A program made the translations under genes and the position numbers. DNA of 8,514 bases from Ignavibacteria bacterium UBA4661 (GTDB lineage Bacteria; Bacteroidota; Ignavibacteria; Kapaibacteriales; UBA4661): positions 13,142-21,655 of the forward strand of contig DHLT01000108.1 in the NCBI GenBank assembly GCA_002405405.1, written 5' to 3'. The notes under the pieces are model-generated. The model was not told the DNA's origin. It saw nothing but the letters and a program-made list of their open reading frames with translations, and did not search any database. Shown one piece after another: positions 1 through 6,897 of this stretch (position 1 is its first letter; the number at the start of each line of letters is the position of its first letter).

Positions 1-459
1 ACGAAAAAACTCCTCGAACCACACTTCGACTTTGCCAAATGTTTTGGCATACCACACACCAAAACGTTCGGTAGCAATACCGCTATCGCCAAAGAGATCC
101 CACCAACTCAGAACAAGAGGTATCTTCTGCCAATACTTGATATGGAGTGCAGTCAGAATAACATTTGGACGAGCATCAATTGCATGAACAATATCAAACT
201 TTCTTTTTCCTGCAATCACACACCGCCACACTGCATTATAAAGATCAATTCCTTGGCGCAACTTGCCCCACAGCAAATCCGGAGATTCAATAATCTCAAC
301 TCCTTCATGCACAGTCTTACTTGGCAAAAATCGTCTCGTCGCTGACGTTGCAAATAATGTAACCTGATGACCCGCTCGAACAAGTGCAACGCATTGCTCC
401 AGCACCTTAAAGTAAGGACCTGTTGAAACCTGATTATGAATAATCATAGCAATTCTCAT
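1..459 (-). CDS. GT4-type glycosyltransferase, N-terminal part (runs off window)
   Basis: The first 153 residues of a glycosyltransferase are visible; the rest lies beyond base 1. The protein opens with [10 protein letters not shown], a Rossmann strand, then a [20 protein letters not shown] segment (about residues 14-33) that matches the GG/GP-x-x-x-x-x-LA-x-x-L-x-x-x-GHxV pattern of GT-B family 4 enzymes. The [12 protein letters not shown] stretch (about 88-99) and [13 protein letters not shown] (112-124) correspond to the DVVHaHD and iPlV...HD strands of the acceptor-binding domain. There is no signal peptide, so it should act at the cytoplasmic face and transfer a sugar from a nucleotide-sugar donor to a lipid-linked or surface glycan. 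The donor-binding C-terminal domain with the E-x7-E motif is not visible, so donor and acceptor cannot be named. The ATG at 459 overlaps the dctA stop as ATGA and has a good Shine-Dalgarno inside the dctA 3' end. Confidence 0.85.
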   Translation of the reverse strand, partial: MRIAMIIHNQVSTGPYFKVLEQCVALVRAGHQVTLFATSATRRFLPSKTVHEGVEIIESPDLLWGKLRQGIDLYNAVWRCVIAGKRKFDIVHAIDARPNVILTALHIKYWQKIPLVLSWWDLFGDSGIATERFGVWYAKTFGKVEVWFEEFFR

Positions 460-1739
460 ACACGCTCCTCTTGATAGCTCATCAGGGCAGTACGAGCCTG
501 TTCTTCATTCCATACACCTTCCCACTTCGCAATAACAATAGTTGCAACAGTATTACCAATAAGGTTGGTAATTGCACGTGCTTCCGACATAAAGCGATCA
601 ACCCCTACAAGCAATACCATACCTGCCACAGGAATTGTTCCCACTGATGCCAAAGTTGCCGCTAAAGTAATAAATCCGCCACCCGTCACGGTTGCTGCAC
701 CCTTAGAAGTAAGAAGCAAAACAGCCAAAATCGTCAATTCTTGTCCCATCGTGAGTGGCGTGTTGGTTGCCTGAGCAATGAATATTGCTGCCATAGTCAG
801 ATAAATACTTGTACCATCTAAATTGAAAGAATATCCTGCGGGAATAACAATACCAACCACAGACTTCTCGCAACCAAGAGTTTCTAATTTTGCCATAATG
901 CGAGGTAATGCCGATTCAGATGAGGATGTACCAAGTACAATGAGCAATTCCTCGCGGATATACCCCAGAAGCCGCCAAAGTGAAATACCAACATACCATC
1001 GCATAATCGCACCCAAGATGACCACGACAAACAACACACATGTAGCATATACACAAACCATAATTTTCACCATTGATGCTAATGCTGCAACACCAAACTT
1101 ACCGATGGTATAACCCATTGCGCCAAAAGCGGCAATCGGTGCCAGGAGCATGACAAATCCAACAATAGCCATCAGCGCATGGCTCATTGTATGGATTGCT
1201 CGTATTAAGCTATGCACACTTTCGGGATGATAATCTGTTGTCTTTGATAAAGCAGTACCAACAAGAATAGCAAGTAATAATACTTGGAGCATTTCACCTT
1301 CAGAAAAAGCACTGAAGAATGTTGTGGGAATGATATGAAGAAGAAATTCAATAGTAGTTAAATCCTTTGCACCCGATGTATAAGCAGAGATTTCCTTGAC
1401 ATCGAGTTTGGCAACATTAGCGTTAACCCCTGCGCCGGGCTGTACTGCATGTACAACTACTAGACCTATGACTAATGCCAGAGTTGTGATAATCTCAAAG
1501 TACAACAATGCTTTGCCACCTACCCGCCCAACCTTTTTTAGATCGCCCATTGCTGCAATACCAGCAACGACCGTAGTAAAAACAATTGGTGCAATGAGCA
1601 TTTTAATGAGTTTAACAAAAGCATCCCCTAAAGGTTTCATCTGCACACCTAAATCAGGTGCGAGGATGCCCAACAGGATACCCAGTGTAATCGCAATCAG
1701 CACTTGCACATAAAGATTTCTTAAGAAGTATAATTTCAT
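456..1739 (-). CDS. dctA: C4-dicarboxylate:cation symporter DctA
   Basis: This 427-residue inner-membrane transporter belongs to the dicarboxylate/amino acid:cation symporter (DAACS) family and should import succinate, fumarate, malate or similar acids with cations. It resembles E. coli DctA (428 residues) over its whole length: [20 protein letters not shown] (33-52), the serine-rich hairpin [12 protein letters not shown] (269-280), [20 protein letters not shown] (302-321) and [16 protein letters not shown] (381-396). In the last motif Asp381, Arg388 and Asn392 align with substrate-site residues of the archaeal aspartate transporter GltPh, but Ser385 replaces the Asp that binds the substrate amino group, which favours a dicarboxylate over an amino acid. 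I chose the ATG at 1739 because homology to DctA begins exactly there. An in-frame ATG at 1841 would add 34 charged residues and overlap the flippase gene. The gene is fourth-base-coupled (ATGA) to the glycosyltransferase downstream and follows the flippase. Confidence 0.93.
   Translation of the reverse strand: MKLYFLRNLYVQVLIAITLGILLGILAPDLGVQMKPLGDAFVKLIKMLIAPIVFTTVVAGIAAMGDLKKVGRVGGKALLYFEIITTLALVIGLVVVHAVQPGAGVNANVAKLDVKEISAYTSGAKDLTTIEFLLHIIPTTFFSAFSEGEMLQVLLLAILVGTALSKTTDYHPESVHSLIRAIHTMSHALMAIVGFVMLLAPIAAFGAMGYTIGKFGVAALASMVKIMVCVYATCVLFVVVILGAIMRWYVGISLWRLLGYIREELLIVLGTSSSESALPRIMAKLETLGCEKSVVGIVIPAGYSFNLDGTSIYLTMAAIFIAQATNTPLTMGQELTILAVLLLTSKGAATVTGGGFITLAATLASVGTIPVAGMVLLVGVDRFMSEARAITNLIGNTVATIVIAKWEGVWNEEQARTALMSYQEERV
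465..470 (-). promoter_or_regulatory. Shine-Dalgarno for the glycosyltransferase
   Basis: On the minus strand the sequence reads GAGGAG, then CGTGT, then ATG, giving an AGGAG core five bases before the start. It lies within the last codons of dctA (Glu-Glu-Arg-Val) and supports the ATG at 459. It is the clearest ribosome binding site in the window; the starts at 3267, 1739, 3394 and 5481 have no comparable motif. Confidence 0.75.
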
Positions 1740-1792
1740 AAACCTATGGTCAAAGGAAAAATCATCAAAAGAAGTATTGCGAGAATACTCAT
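1736..1792 (-). CDS. possible 18-residue hydrophobic coupling ORF
   Basis: An ATG at 1792 overlaps the flippase TGA (ATGA, 1792-1789). The frame runs 18 codons, [18 protein letters not shown], to a TGA at 1738-1736 that overlaps the dctA ATG (ATGA, 1739-1736). It therefore bridges the 49 bases between the two genes without a gap. The peptide is almost wholly hydrophobic. No Shine-Dalgarno is evident before either ATG, so terminating ribosomes could restart at each junction. It could be a translational coupler, a tiny membrane peptide, or chance. Nothing beyond its position supports expression. Confidence 0.3.
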   Translation of the reverse strand: MSILAILLLMIFPLTIGL

Positions 1793-3267
1793 ATTCGCCG
1801 AACCTTACCTGAAAGTCGTACAAGCGCATTACGCTCATCATCGTCTAAGAAAAGAAGCGCAAAAATAATAAGCGGTACAAACACAAAAAGTATACGCAGT
1901 GCAATTGCTACACTTATCGAAAGAGACAGAGTAAGCCAATTTGCAACAACGAAAGTAGTTGCAGTTAAGGCGATAAGAATAAGCATACGCCGCCATTCAT
2001 ACTGTATCGGAAAAATTTTTACCGCCATACGGCATAATAAAAATGCAGAAATACCATACGCTGCAACTGTAGCCCATGCTGCACCCCACATACCAATCAG
2101 AGGTATAAGTGCAAGATTTAGTACTACTTTTACGCCTGCTGCAACACCGGTTGCTATTGGCAGATATTTTGTCCGTTTGCGGATGTAAATACCTGCTGTC
2201 AAGTTGGTGTAAATTCCCAAGCAAAAATATGCTAACAAAATAATAGGGATAATACCTAAGCCACTCCAATAGATAGGATTAATAAAACGCCCGCCGACAA
2301 AAGGCATGCGCACAACATATTCCATGAGCAGCGATGTGCTAAGGAAAACAAGAGAACAAGCAACCGTAAAATAGGTTAGTACACGAGGAAATAATGTTCG
2401 TGCCTCTTTGCCGGAAGAATGTGACAAGAAAAATGGTTTCCAGGCGTATTCAAACATCGTTACCATCATCATCATAGGCAAAGCAAGACGAAAATTTGCT
2501 TGATACATACCAACTTCATCGGCGCCAGCCATGAGTTGCATAATAGGTCGATCAATCACTTGCAGCATCATTGCTGCGAAACCACTCGGAATGGTAGGCA
2601 AACCAAAAGCAAGCATTTCACGAAGAAGCGATGTATCAAATCGCGTTCGCAAAAATTGCGCAATCTCAGGTGCAACTAAGAAGACACCTACAATTGAAGA
2701 AATCATCCCTGCAATAAAAACACCCATAATTCCTTGTTTCATACCGACGACCAGCACCAGATTAGCAATCACATTAACAACAATCACAGCAAACTTTGTC
2801 ATTGCAAAACGCCGTGCTTTGCGCGCCATACGCAGAGCAGCATATGGTATCACCGTGAGAGCATCATAAAAAGCAATCCATGCGGCAATAGCAACAATAT
2901 CCCCCATACCGGCTTTACGACTCCATACATCAAGCAGTGAAGCACATGTTGTATTCGTCATGGTAATAAGCAATGTTATGCATCCGCTCACCGCGAGAAT
3001 CATCGTAAATGCTACCGAAAAAACATGTTCTGTTGTTGCGCGATTCTCTTTGTTATAAAACTTGAAAAAAGCAGAATCTAAACCAAACCCATAGAGGATA
3101 TTGACAAAAGCAATGAGTGAATATAAATACGCTGTTTCCCCAAGTTCCGCTTTGGTCAAGTAATTCGTGTAAATCGGTGTCAACAAAAATGTCAGGAACC
3201 GCCCTACAATTGTACTCATGCCATAGACAAGCGTATCAGAGGTGAGCGAGCGGAGTTTTCCAATCAT
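1789..3267 (-). CDS. polysaccharide/lipid-linked oligosaccharide flippase (Wzx/MATE-like)
   Basis: This 492-residue polytopic membrane protein looks like a Wzx-type member of the MOP (multidrug/oligosaccharidyl-lipid/polysaccharide) superfamily, which flips undecaprenyl-linked sugars across the inner membrane. Evidence is the family length, about 12-14 hydrophobic segments, the N-terminal [20 protein letters not shown]...[20 protein letters not shown] (9-50), and the second-half start [22 protein letters not shown] (220-241) with [10 protein letters not shown] (253-262), both typical of the two related bundles. Polar loops are short and basic, such as [11 protein letters not shown] (146-156). 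The ATG at 3267 is the first in the frame and lies at the divergent intergenic region; no Shine-Dalgarno is apparent. It is the promoter-proximal gene of the minus-strand unit, and the glycosyltransferase two genes downstream supports a role in surface glycan export. The sugar carried cannot be deduced. A lipid II flippase or drug exporter role is less likely. Confidence 0.82.
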   Translation of the reverse strand: MIGKLRSLTSDTLVYGMSTIVGRFLTFLLTPIYTNYLTKAELGETAYLYSLIAFVNILYGFGLDSAFFKFYNKENRATTEHVFSVAFTMILAVSGCITLLITMTNTTCASLLDVWSRKAGMGDIVAIAAWIAFYDALTVIPYAALRMARKARRFAMTKFAVIVVNVIANLVLVVGMKQGIMGVFIAGMISSIVGVFLVAPEIAQFLRTRFDTSLLREMLAFGLPTIPSGFAAMMLQVIDRPIMQLMAGADEVGMYQANFRLALPMMMMVTMFEYAWKPFFLSHSSGKEARTLFPRVLTYFTVACSLVFLSTSLLMEYVVRMPFVGGRFINPIYWSGLGIIPIILLAYFCLGIYTNLTAGIYIRKRTKYLPIATGVAAGVKVVLNLALIPLIGMWGAAWATVAAYGISAFLLCRMAVKIFPIQYEWRRMLILIALTATTFVVANWLTLSLSISVAIALRILFVFVPLIIFALLFLDDDERNALVRLSGKVRRI

Positions 3268-3393
3268 AAAAATTCGAGGTTGTTCTTAAGCGAAGAGTTG
3301 CTTACTATTGTGTAGAAATACCCACGCGAAACATTGTGTTTCTTGAGTGTGATACTACTTCTTCGCATTGTTTTCATTGTTAATCATTAGTAT
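3268..3393. promoter_or_regulatory. divergent intergenic control region
   Basis: These 126 bases separate the flippase (leftward) and the M28 peptidase (rightward) and must hold the 5' signals of both. It is AT-rich near both starts. I could not assign a convincing -35/-10 pair or a Bacteroidota-type TAnnTTTG box on either strand. A perfect 15-nt palindrome sits at its middle. There is no ORF of note. Confidence 0.5.
3328..3342. promoter_or_regulatory. palindrome GAAACA-TTG-TGTTTC, candidate operator
   Basis: Two perfect 6-bp inverted arms flank a 3-bp centre, and the element lies almost exactly midway between the divergent starts (centre 3335; region midpoint about 3330). Such a site could bind a dimeric repressor controlling both directions. 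No second copy was noticed in the window and no regulator gene is adjacent, so the role is inferred from position only. Confidence 0.3.
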
Positions 3394-5307
3394 ATGCAAA
3401 AGTACGAAAATTCACCCCGTTCATTTGGGCGCACATCAGTCCTCTCACTCTTTCTTCTCTTTGTTCTCAGTACACCATGGTATGTTTTAAAGAGCAGTGC
3501 ACAAAGGCAGAAAGCATCACCAACAATTCAACGTTCTACTGCTACACTCGCGCAACAAATTCGTACACACATTCGCGCTCTGGCAAGTGAACAATTTGAA
3601 GGACGTGCTCCAGGCACCAAGGGAGGCAAACTTGCAGAATCATACATTATTGAGCAGTTCAAGAAAATAGGACTACAACCTATGCCTGTAAGCACATACA
3701 CCGATGGAGTACATTATACACAATCATTTAACTATCGCGTCAGCATGAAACTCGGCGCAAAAAATACTTGCTCGATACAGTCACATGCCATGGTCGAAGG
3801 TATGGTACAACAACGCGCTTTACCGCCACTCAATATCACATGGACACCTGGAGAAACGTATATGCCTTATGGTTTTTCAGCTGATACAACTGTGACAGGT
3901 GATCTGGTATTTTGCGGATATGGTATTTCGGCAAGCGAAATCGGTTACGACGATTATGCAAATATCGACACTCGCGATAAAATTGTTGTTATACTCAGTG
4001 GCACCCCGGAACCTAACAATCCACACAGCAAATTTGCAGAGTTTGAAAATGTTCGACGTAAAGCACTCAATGCTCGCGAACATGGCGCGGCAGCAGTCAT
4101 TGTTGTAGAACCATCAACAGAAGAAAAAACATCTGTACAGCAGCTCAAAGTTGATCGTACCGGTTCGGGAGGTATTGCAATTGTATCAGCCGATCACAGT
4201 GCAATAAATCAATTACTCTATCCTGACAAACCCGTCGCTACACTGCACCGCATACTGCAAGAAACTAAACGACCACAAAGTTTTGCGATTACCTCACGCA
4301 TGACCTTGAGTGTTGATGTTGATGCTATTGAAGCACCGACTTCCAATATTGTTGGCATGATACCCGGCACCAATCCACGCTATGCCAATGAGTATATCAT
4401 TATCGGTGCACATTATGACCATTTGGGCTATGGTAGTGAGAACTCGCTTTATGCAGGCAAAGACAATCGCATTCACTTTGGTGCAGACGACAATGCTTCC
4501 GGTACAGCCGGCATGCTAGCACTTGCCGCCCTCATTGCACGCACGCCTCTGCAACGCCCTGTAGTATTTGCAGCATTCTCAGGTGAAGAATCGGGTTTGC
4601 TTGGCTCTGCATGGTTCTGTAAATATCCACCGATAGCACTGTCATCTGTTATTGCAATGCTTAATCTTGACATGGTTGGTCGTATGAAAAATGATCAACT
4701 TTCCATTACCGGCACGGGTACATCACCTGTGTGGAATACACTCCTTGACTCTCTCAATAAGACATCAAAATTTATTCTTGCAAAAACAGCTGATGGTTTT
4801 GGACCCAGCGACCATGCAAGTTTTTATGCTAAAGAGATTCCCGTACTCCACTTTTTCACGTCACTGCATGAAGACTATCATCGACCAACCGACACATGGG
4901 ATAAAATCAGTATTGTCGATGAAGAACGCATTGTACAGTACATTCATCGGATTACACGAAGTGTTGCCAGTACACCCATTCGTCCGGTCTTTACAAAGGT
5001 ACAATCCAATGCAACACAGCGTACCGGTGGTTTCCGTGTTTATGTTGGTTCAATTCCCGACTATGGCGAACATCCCAAGGGTATGAAGGTTGCCGGCGTT
5101 CGCGAGGGCAGTCCCGCACAGAAAGGAGGCTTACAAGAGGGTGATATTATGATTGAATTTGGTGGGCAGAAGATCTCTAATGTTTATGACTACACATATG
5201 CGCTTGGTCGATTTAAAGCAGGTGAAAAAGTCAAAGTCATTATTCTTCGTGGTAAGAATGAAAGCGACCGCAAAGAATTAGAGATCACACTAGAAGGGCG
5301 CCGCTAA
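3394..5307 (+). CDS. secreted M28 zinc aminopeptidase with PA and PDZ domains
   Basis: This 637-residue protein should cleave N-terminal residues from peptides outside the cytoplasm using two zinc ions. An N-terminal signal peptide is visible: basic start, hydrophobic run SVLSLFLLFVLSTPWYVL (15-32), then SSA before Gln37 as a likely signal peptidase I site; there is no lipobox Cys. A PA (protease-associated) insert spans about 165-300. The M28 catalytic part spans about 315-525, with expected metal and catalytic residues: His340 in GAHYDH, Asp365/366 in GADDNASG, Glu398-Glu399 in GEESGLLG (base plus ligand), Asp426 in NLDMVGR and His496 in YHRPTDT. A PDZ domain spans about 546-632, with GSPAQKGGLQEGDIMIEFGG at 572-591. 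All catalytic residues are present, so it should be active. It appears monocistronic, divergent from the glycan operon; 173 bases separate it from the regulator. Start ATG 3394 gives a normal signal peptide but lacks a Shine-Dalgarno. Confidence 0.92.
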   Translation: MQKYENSPRSFGRTSVLSLFLLFVLSTPWYVLKSSAQRQKASPTIQRSTATLAQQIRTHIRALASEQFEGRAPGTKGGKLAESYIIEQFKKIGLQPMPVSTYTDGVHYTQSFNYRVSMKLGAKNTCSIQSHAMVEGMVQQRALPPLNITWTPGETYMPYGFSADTTVTGDLVFCGYGISASEIGYDDYANIDTRDKIVVILSGTPEPNNPHSKFAEFENVRRKALNAREHGAAAVIVVEPSTEEKTSVQQLKVDRTGSGGIAIVSADHSAINQLLYPDKPVATLHRILQETKRPQSFAITSRMTLSVDVDAIEAPTSNIVGMIPGTNPRYANEYIIIGAHYDHLGYGSENSLYAGKDNRIHFGADDNASGTAGMLALAALIARTPLQRPVVFAAFSGEESGLLGSAWFCKYPPIALSSVIAMLNLDMVGRMKNDQLSITGTGTSPVWNTLLDSLNKTSKFILAKTADGFGPSDHASFYAKEIPVLHFFTSLHEDYHRPTDTWDKISIVDEERIVQYIHRITRSVASTPIRPVFTKVQSNATQRTGGFRVYVGSIPDYGEHPKGMKVAGVREGSPAQKGGLQEGDIMIEFGGQKISNVYDYTYALGRFKAGEKVKVIILRGKNESDRKELEITLEGRR

Positions 5308-5480
5308 ACATCGTCGCAAGAGCACAAAAATTTTCGGTAAAACATGAAATCTTTTCCCATTTTGTGGTTTCTAGATGTGAAAAATATTGTTTCAATATAT
5401 ACCGCCGTGCTTGTCGAGATATATTTCTTTTCAGCAGATTGCATTTATTCGTCTTTGTTTCTGCCTAGACAGTTGTGACT
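5308..5480. other. AT-rich intergenic spacer with inverted repeat
   Basis: This 173-bp gap should carry the end of the peptidase transcript and the promoter of the response regulator. A 15-nt inverted repeat, ATATTG-TTT-CAATAT, lies at 5384-5398, and AATATAT (5394-5400) also has a complement ATATATT at 5419-5425. Both are too AT-rich, and lack a following T-run of the usual kind, to be a confident terminator; an operator is possible. I could not fix a promoter and found no credible small gene. Confidence 0.4.
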
Positions 5481-6119
5481 ATGGTTATACTAGTTGTTGA
5501 TGATGATAAATTTATCCGACGCATCATTGAGGCAATGATACGTGAGGTTAACCCCTACTGCACTATCATCCATGCAGATAGTGCCGATAGAGCATTTGAG
5601 GTTCTTCGTCAAACTACTATTCACCTCATGATTCTCGACCTGAACATGCCACGTGTTCATGGTGTGGCTGTTTTGCAAGTACTCCGTCAGTCGAAAGCAC
5701 TGGCAAACTTGCCAATTGTTGTGATCTCCTCGGAAACAGATGCCGGAATTATTGCTACGGTATTAAAACTTGGTGTAGCTGATTATATCATGAAACCCAT
5801 GGATACGAAGGAGACTCCTAAGCGATTGAGTACCATCATGAGCAATGCGGCACAACAAGCTAATTTGCTCCACACGCCTGATAATATCGAGCATGTTTTG
5901 TTAGTTGGTCGTGATCGTGAGTTTCGTCAGGTATTTCAAGAATACCTTATGGGTAATTTTACTATTACTGCGGTGGAGTCTGAATATCAAGCACGTAAAA
6001 AATTTATCGAAACAAAACCTGATGCTGTATTTTTTTTAACCCATGATACTGATCGTAATGCTGAGTACGATTGGCAAAATGTCTTGCAGCAGTTTTGCGA
6101 AACTGTCCATGTCTGGTAG
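5481..6119 (+). CDS. response regulator: receiver domain plus truncated second receiver-like domain
   Basis: Residues 1-120 form a canonical phosphorylation-dependent receiver domain: acidic pocket Asp7-Asp9 in VVDDD, phosphoacceptor Asp53 in MILDLNMP, Ser83/84 at the end of strand 4, and Lys105 in MKPMD. A linker leads to a second receiver-like domain beginning with HVLLVGRD (138-145). That domain stops at a TAG after strand 3 and helix 3, so it cannot fold completely alone. Its strand 3 (DAVFFLTHD) has Leu186 where the phosphoacceptor would be. The same frame stays open past the TAG into the next ORF, which supplies the missing strand and helix, so this is best read as the 5' part of a split gene. 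I prefer ATG 5481 (MVILVVDDD); a GTG at 5475 would add two residues. No partner histidine kinase is in the window. Confidence 0.88.
   Translation: MVILVVDDDKFIRRIIEAMIREVNPYCTIIHADSADRAFEVLRQTTIHLMILDLNMPRVHGVAVLQVLRQSKALANLPIVVISSETDAGIIATVLKLGVADYIMKPMDTKETPKRLSTIMSNAAQQANLLHTPDNIEHVLLVGRDREFRQVFQEYLMGNFTITAVESEYQARKKFIETKPDAVFFLTHDTDRNAEYDWQNVLQQFCETVHVW
6117..6119 (+). other. in-frame TAG interrupting the regulator
   Basis: This amber codon is codon 213 counted from ATG 5481. The next 19 codons (6120-6176) contain no stop and run in the same frame into the 6177 ORF. The TAG is followed by C. It lies between helix 3 and strand 4 of the second receiver-like domain, in the middle of a fold and not at a domain border. 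It could be a nonsense mutation, a recoded stop, or a base-calling error. Confidence 0.8.
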
Positions 6120-6143
6120 CCGTGCTGTTTTTTCTACAGCCCT

Positions 6144-6164
6144 CAGGGCACAATCCTAGCCCTG
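6144..6164 (+). other. GC-rich stem-loop 24 bases after the TAG
   Basis: CAGGGC (6144-6149) pairs perfectly with GCCCTG (6159-6164) around a 9-base loop. A competing 4-bp hairpin, GCCC-TCA-GGGC, occupies 6139-6149. No T-run follows, so it is not an intrinsic terminator. Its distance from the stop would suit a readthrough or reinitiation element, but this is only a positional argument. Confidence 0.3.
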
Positions 6165-6176
6165 CCTGAGTCATCT

Positions 6177-6848
6177 TTGCTTACCGGCAAAAAACTCATT
6201 CAAACGCCCGAGCCACACCATTTTATTCGTGACATCATCTATCATGTTATTGAAGAAGAAGGGAGCTACAATCTTTGCGTTGTGGACTTCTTACGCCGAC
6301 AACTTATTCGACAACTACTTGCAGGTGTCCGTACTATGCTCCGAGAGGCTAATGACTCTATTTTAGGATATCAAGCTTATCAAGCAACACCATCAGGTTA
6401 TCAGATTGCTGTGGAAGCAGTCTTAGCTGACACATCAAAACAGTTTTCCTTGCACTTAGGTTTTTTTGCAGGACGTGATGAGTTGCTTGCTCTTGGCTCA
6501 TTGCTTCTCAATCAAAAAGTTAGCATGCTTCAAACAACATGCGACGCTCTTATGCAGGTGCTTCGTCGTATTATCAATGGTATGATTGCATATTTCAGCG
6601 ATTTTCAAGTTGAACTTGTACAAAGCTCACTTGGTGCACGTCTTACTATCGAAAAACTTGAACAAACACGATATGCATGGTACTCTGAGTTCCCTTTTAC
6701 ACACCAGCTGACAAAAAATTCTTTTACAGCATTCATTGGTGTAGAGCACCATCATCATCATTCCACCATGCGCGATACAATTATTGCCGATGACAAAGAA
6801 GAGTTGAAAAATGAATTCTTTCCATCATCGGATCAACCATCTACATAA
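6177..6848 (+). CDS. receiver-domain end plus CheX-like domain (3' part of split regulator)
   Basis: Read from a TTG at 6177 this gives 223 residues, but the TTG has no clear ribosome binding site and the frame continues from the ORF upstream. Residues 5-28 (KKLIQTPEPHHFIRDIIYHV...) look like strand 5 and helix 5 of a receiver domain, with Thr10-Pro11 where Lys-Pro is usual. Residues about 35-175 resemble the CheX/CheC phosphatase fold: a VRTML helix, SLHLGFFAGRDELLALGSLLL (91-111), then DALMQVLRRIINGM (123-136), matching the DxxxExxN helix of that family. The catalytic Glu and Asn are replaced by Gln127 and Arg130, so CheY-P phosphatase activity is unlikely. Five consecutive histidines (191-195) precede a charged tail. 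CheX assignment is by pattern only; it may be another degenerate regulator output domain. Confidence 0.65.
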   Translation: MLTGKKLIQTPEPHHFIRDIIYHVIEEEGSYNLCVVDFLRRQLIRQLLAGVRTMLREANDSILGYQAYQATPSGYQIAVEAVLADTSKQFSLHLGFFAGRDELLALGSLLLNQKVSMLQTTCDALMQVLRRIINGMIAYFSDFQVELVQSSLGARLTIEKLEQTRYAWYSEFPFTHQLTKNSFTAFIGVEHHHHHSTMRDTIIADDKEELKNEFFPSSDQPST

Positions 6849-6897
6849 GTTGTTCGCGTGCTCATGATGTCAACACGGAGCATGATGAATGCTTGTC
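6849..6897. other. convergent gap with weak inverted repeat
   Basis: Only 49 bases separate the stops of the regulator and dnaG. CGTGCTC (6857-6863) can pair with GAGCATG (6878-6884), including one G-T pair, around a 14-base loop, and CATGATG occurs twice (6863-6869, 6881-6887). Neither side has a T-run, so a shared terminator is possible but not convincing. Confidence 0.25.

Larger units (their letters stand above)
5481..6848 (+). pseudogene. REC - pseudo-REC - CheX-like response regulator interrupted by one TAG
   Basis: Reading the TAG as sense gives one 455-residue protein with a complete second receiver-like domain (about 137-260). From strand 3 Leu186 to strand 4 Ser220 is 34 residues, and Ser220 to Thr242 (the usual Lys) is 22; in CheY the matching steps Asp57-Thr87-Lys109 are 30 and 22. 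This spacing supports an original single frame without indels. Architecture would be a phosphorylatable receiver, a non-phosphorylatable receiver (no Asp, no Lys) and a catalytically degenerate CheX-like domain. Whether the gene is dead, made as two pieces or read through cannot be told from the DNA. Confidence 0.6.

Noticed and set aside
142..345. Plus-strand ORF of 67 codons
   Set aside because: It lies antisense to the glycosyltransferase, whose own frame is open and recognisable across the whole region.
565..1713. Plus-strand ORFs within the dctA region
   Set aside because: They are antisense shadows of a clearly conserved transporter, with low-complexity Thr/Ala/Pro composition.
1740..1841. 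Longer dctA start at ATG 1841 (34 extra residues)
   Set aside because: The extension is polar, overlaps the flippase 3' end by 53 bases, and similarity to E. coli DctA begins at the 1739 Met.
5384..5398. AT-rich inverted repeat as an intrinsic terminator of the peptidase gene
   Set aside because: The stem is all but devoid of G-C pairs and no T-run follows, so it would be unstable as a terminator.
6117..6119. TAG as a pyrrolysine codon or a reassigned amber code
   Set aside because: The protein is not a methylamine methyltransferase type and no other in-frame TAG occurs in the genes here, so neither is supported.
6109..6159. 16-codon +1-frame ORF (MSGSRAVFSTALRAQS) across the TAG, suggesting a frameshift
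   Set aside because: It looks receiver-like (MSGSR), but using it needs two compensating shifts and gives poor receiver spacing; the single in-frame TAG fits better.
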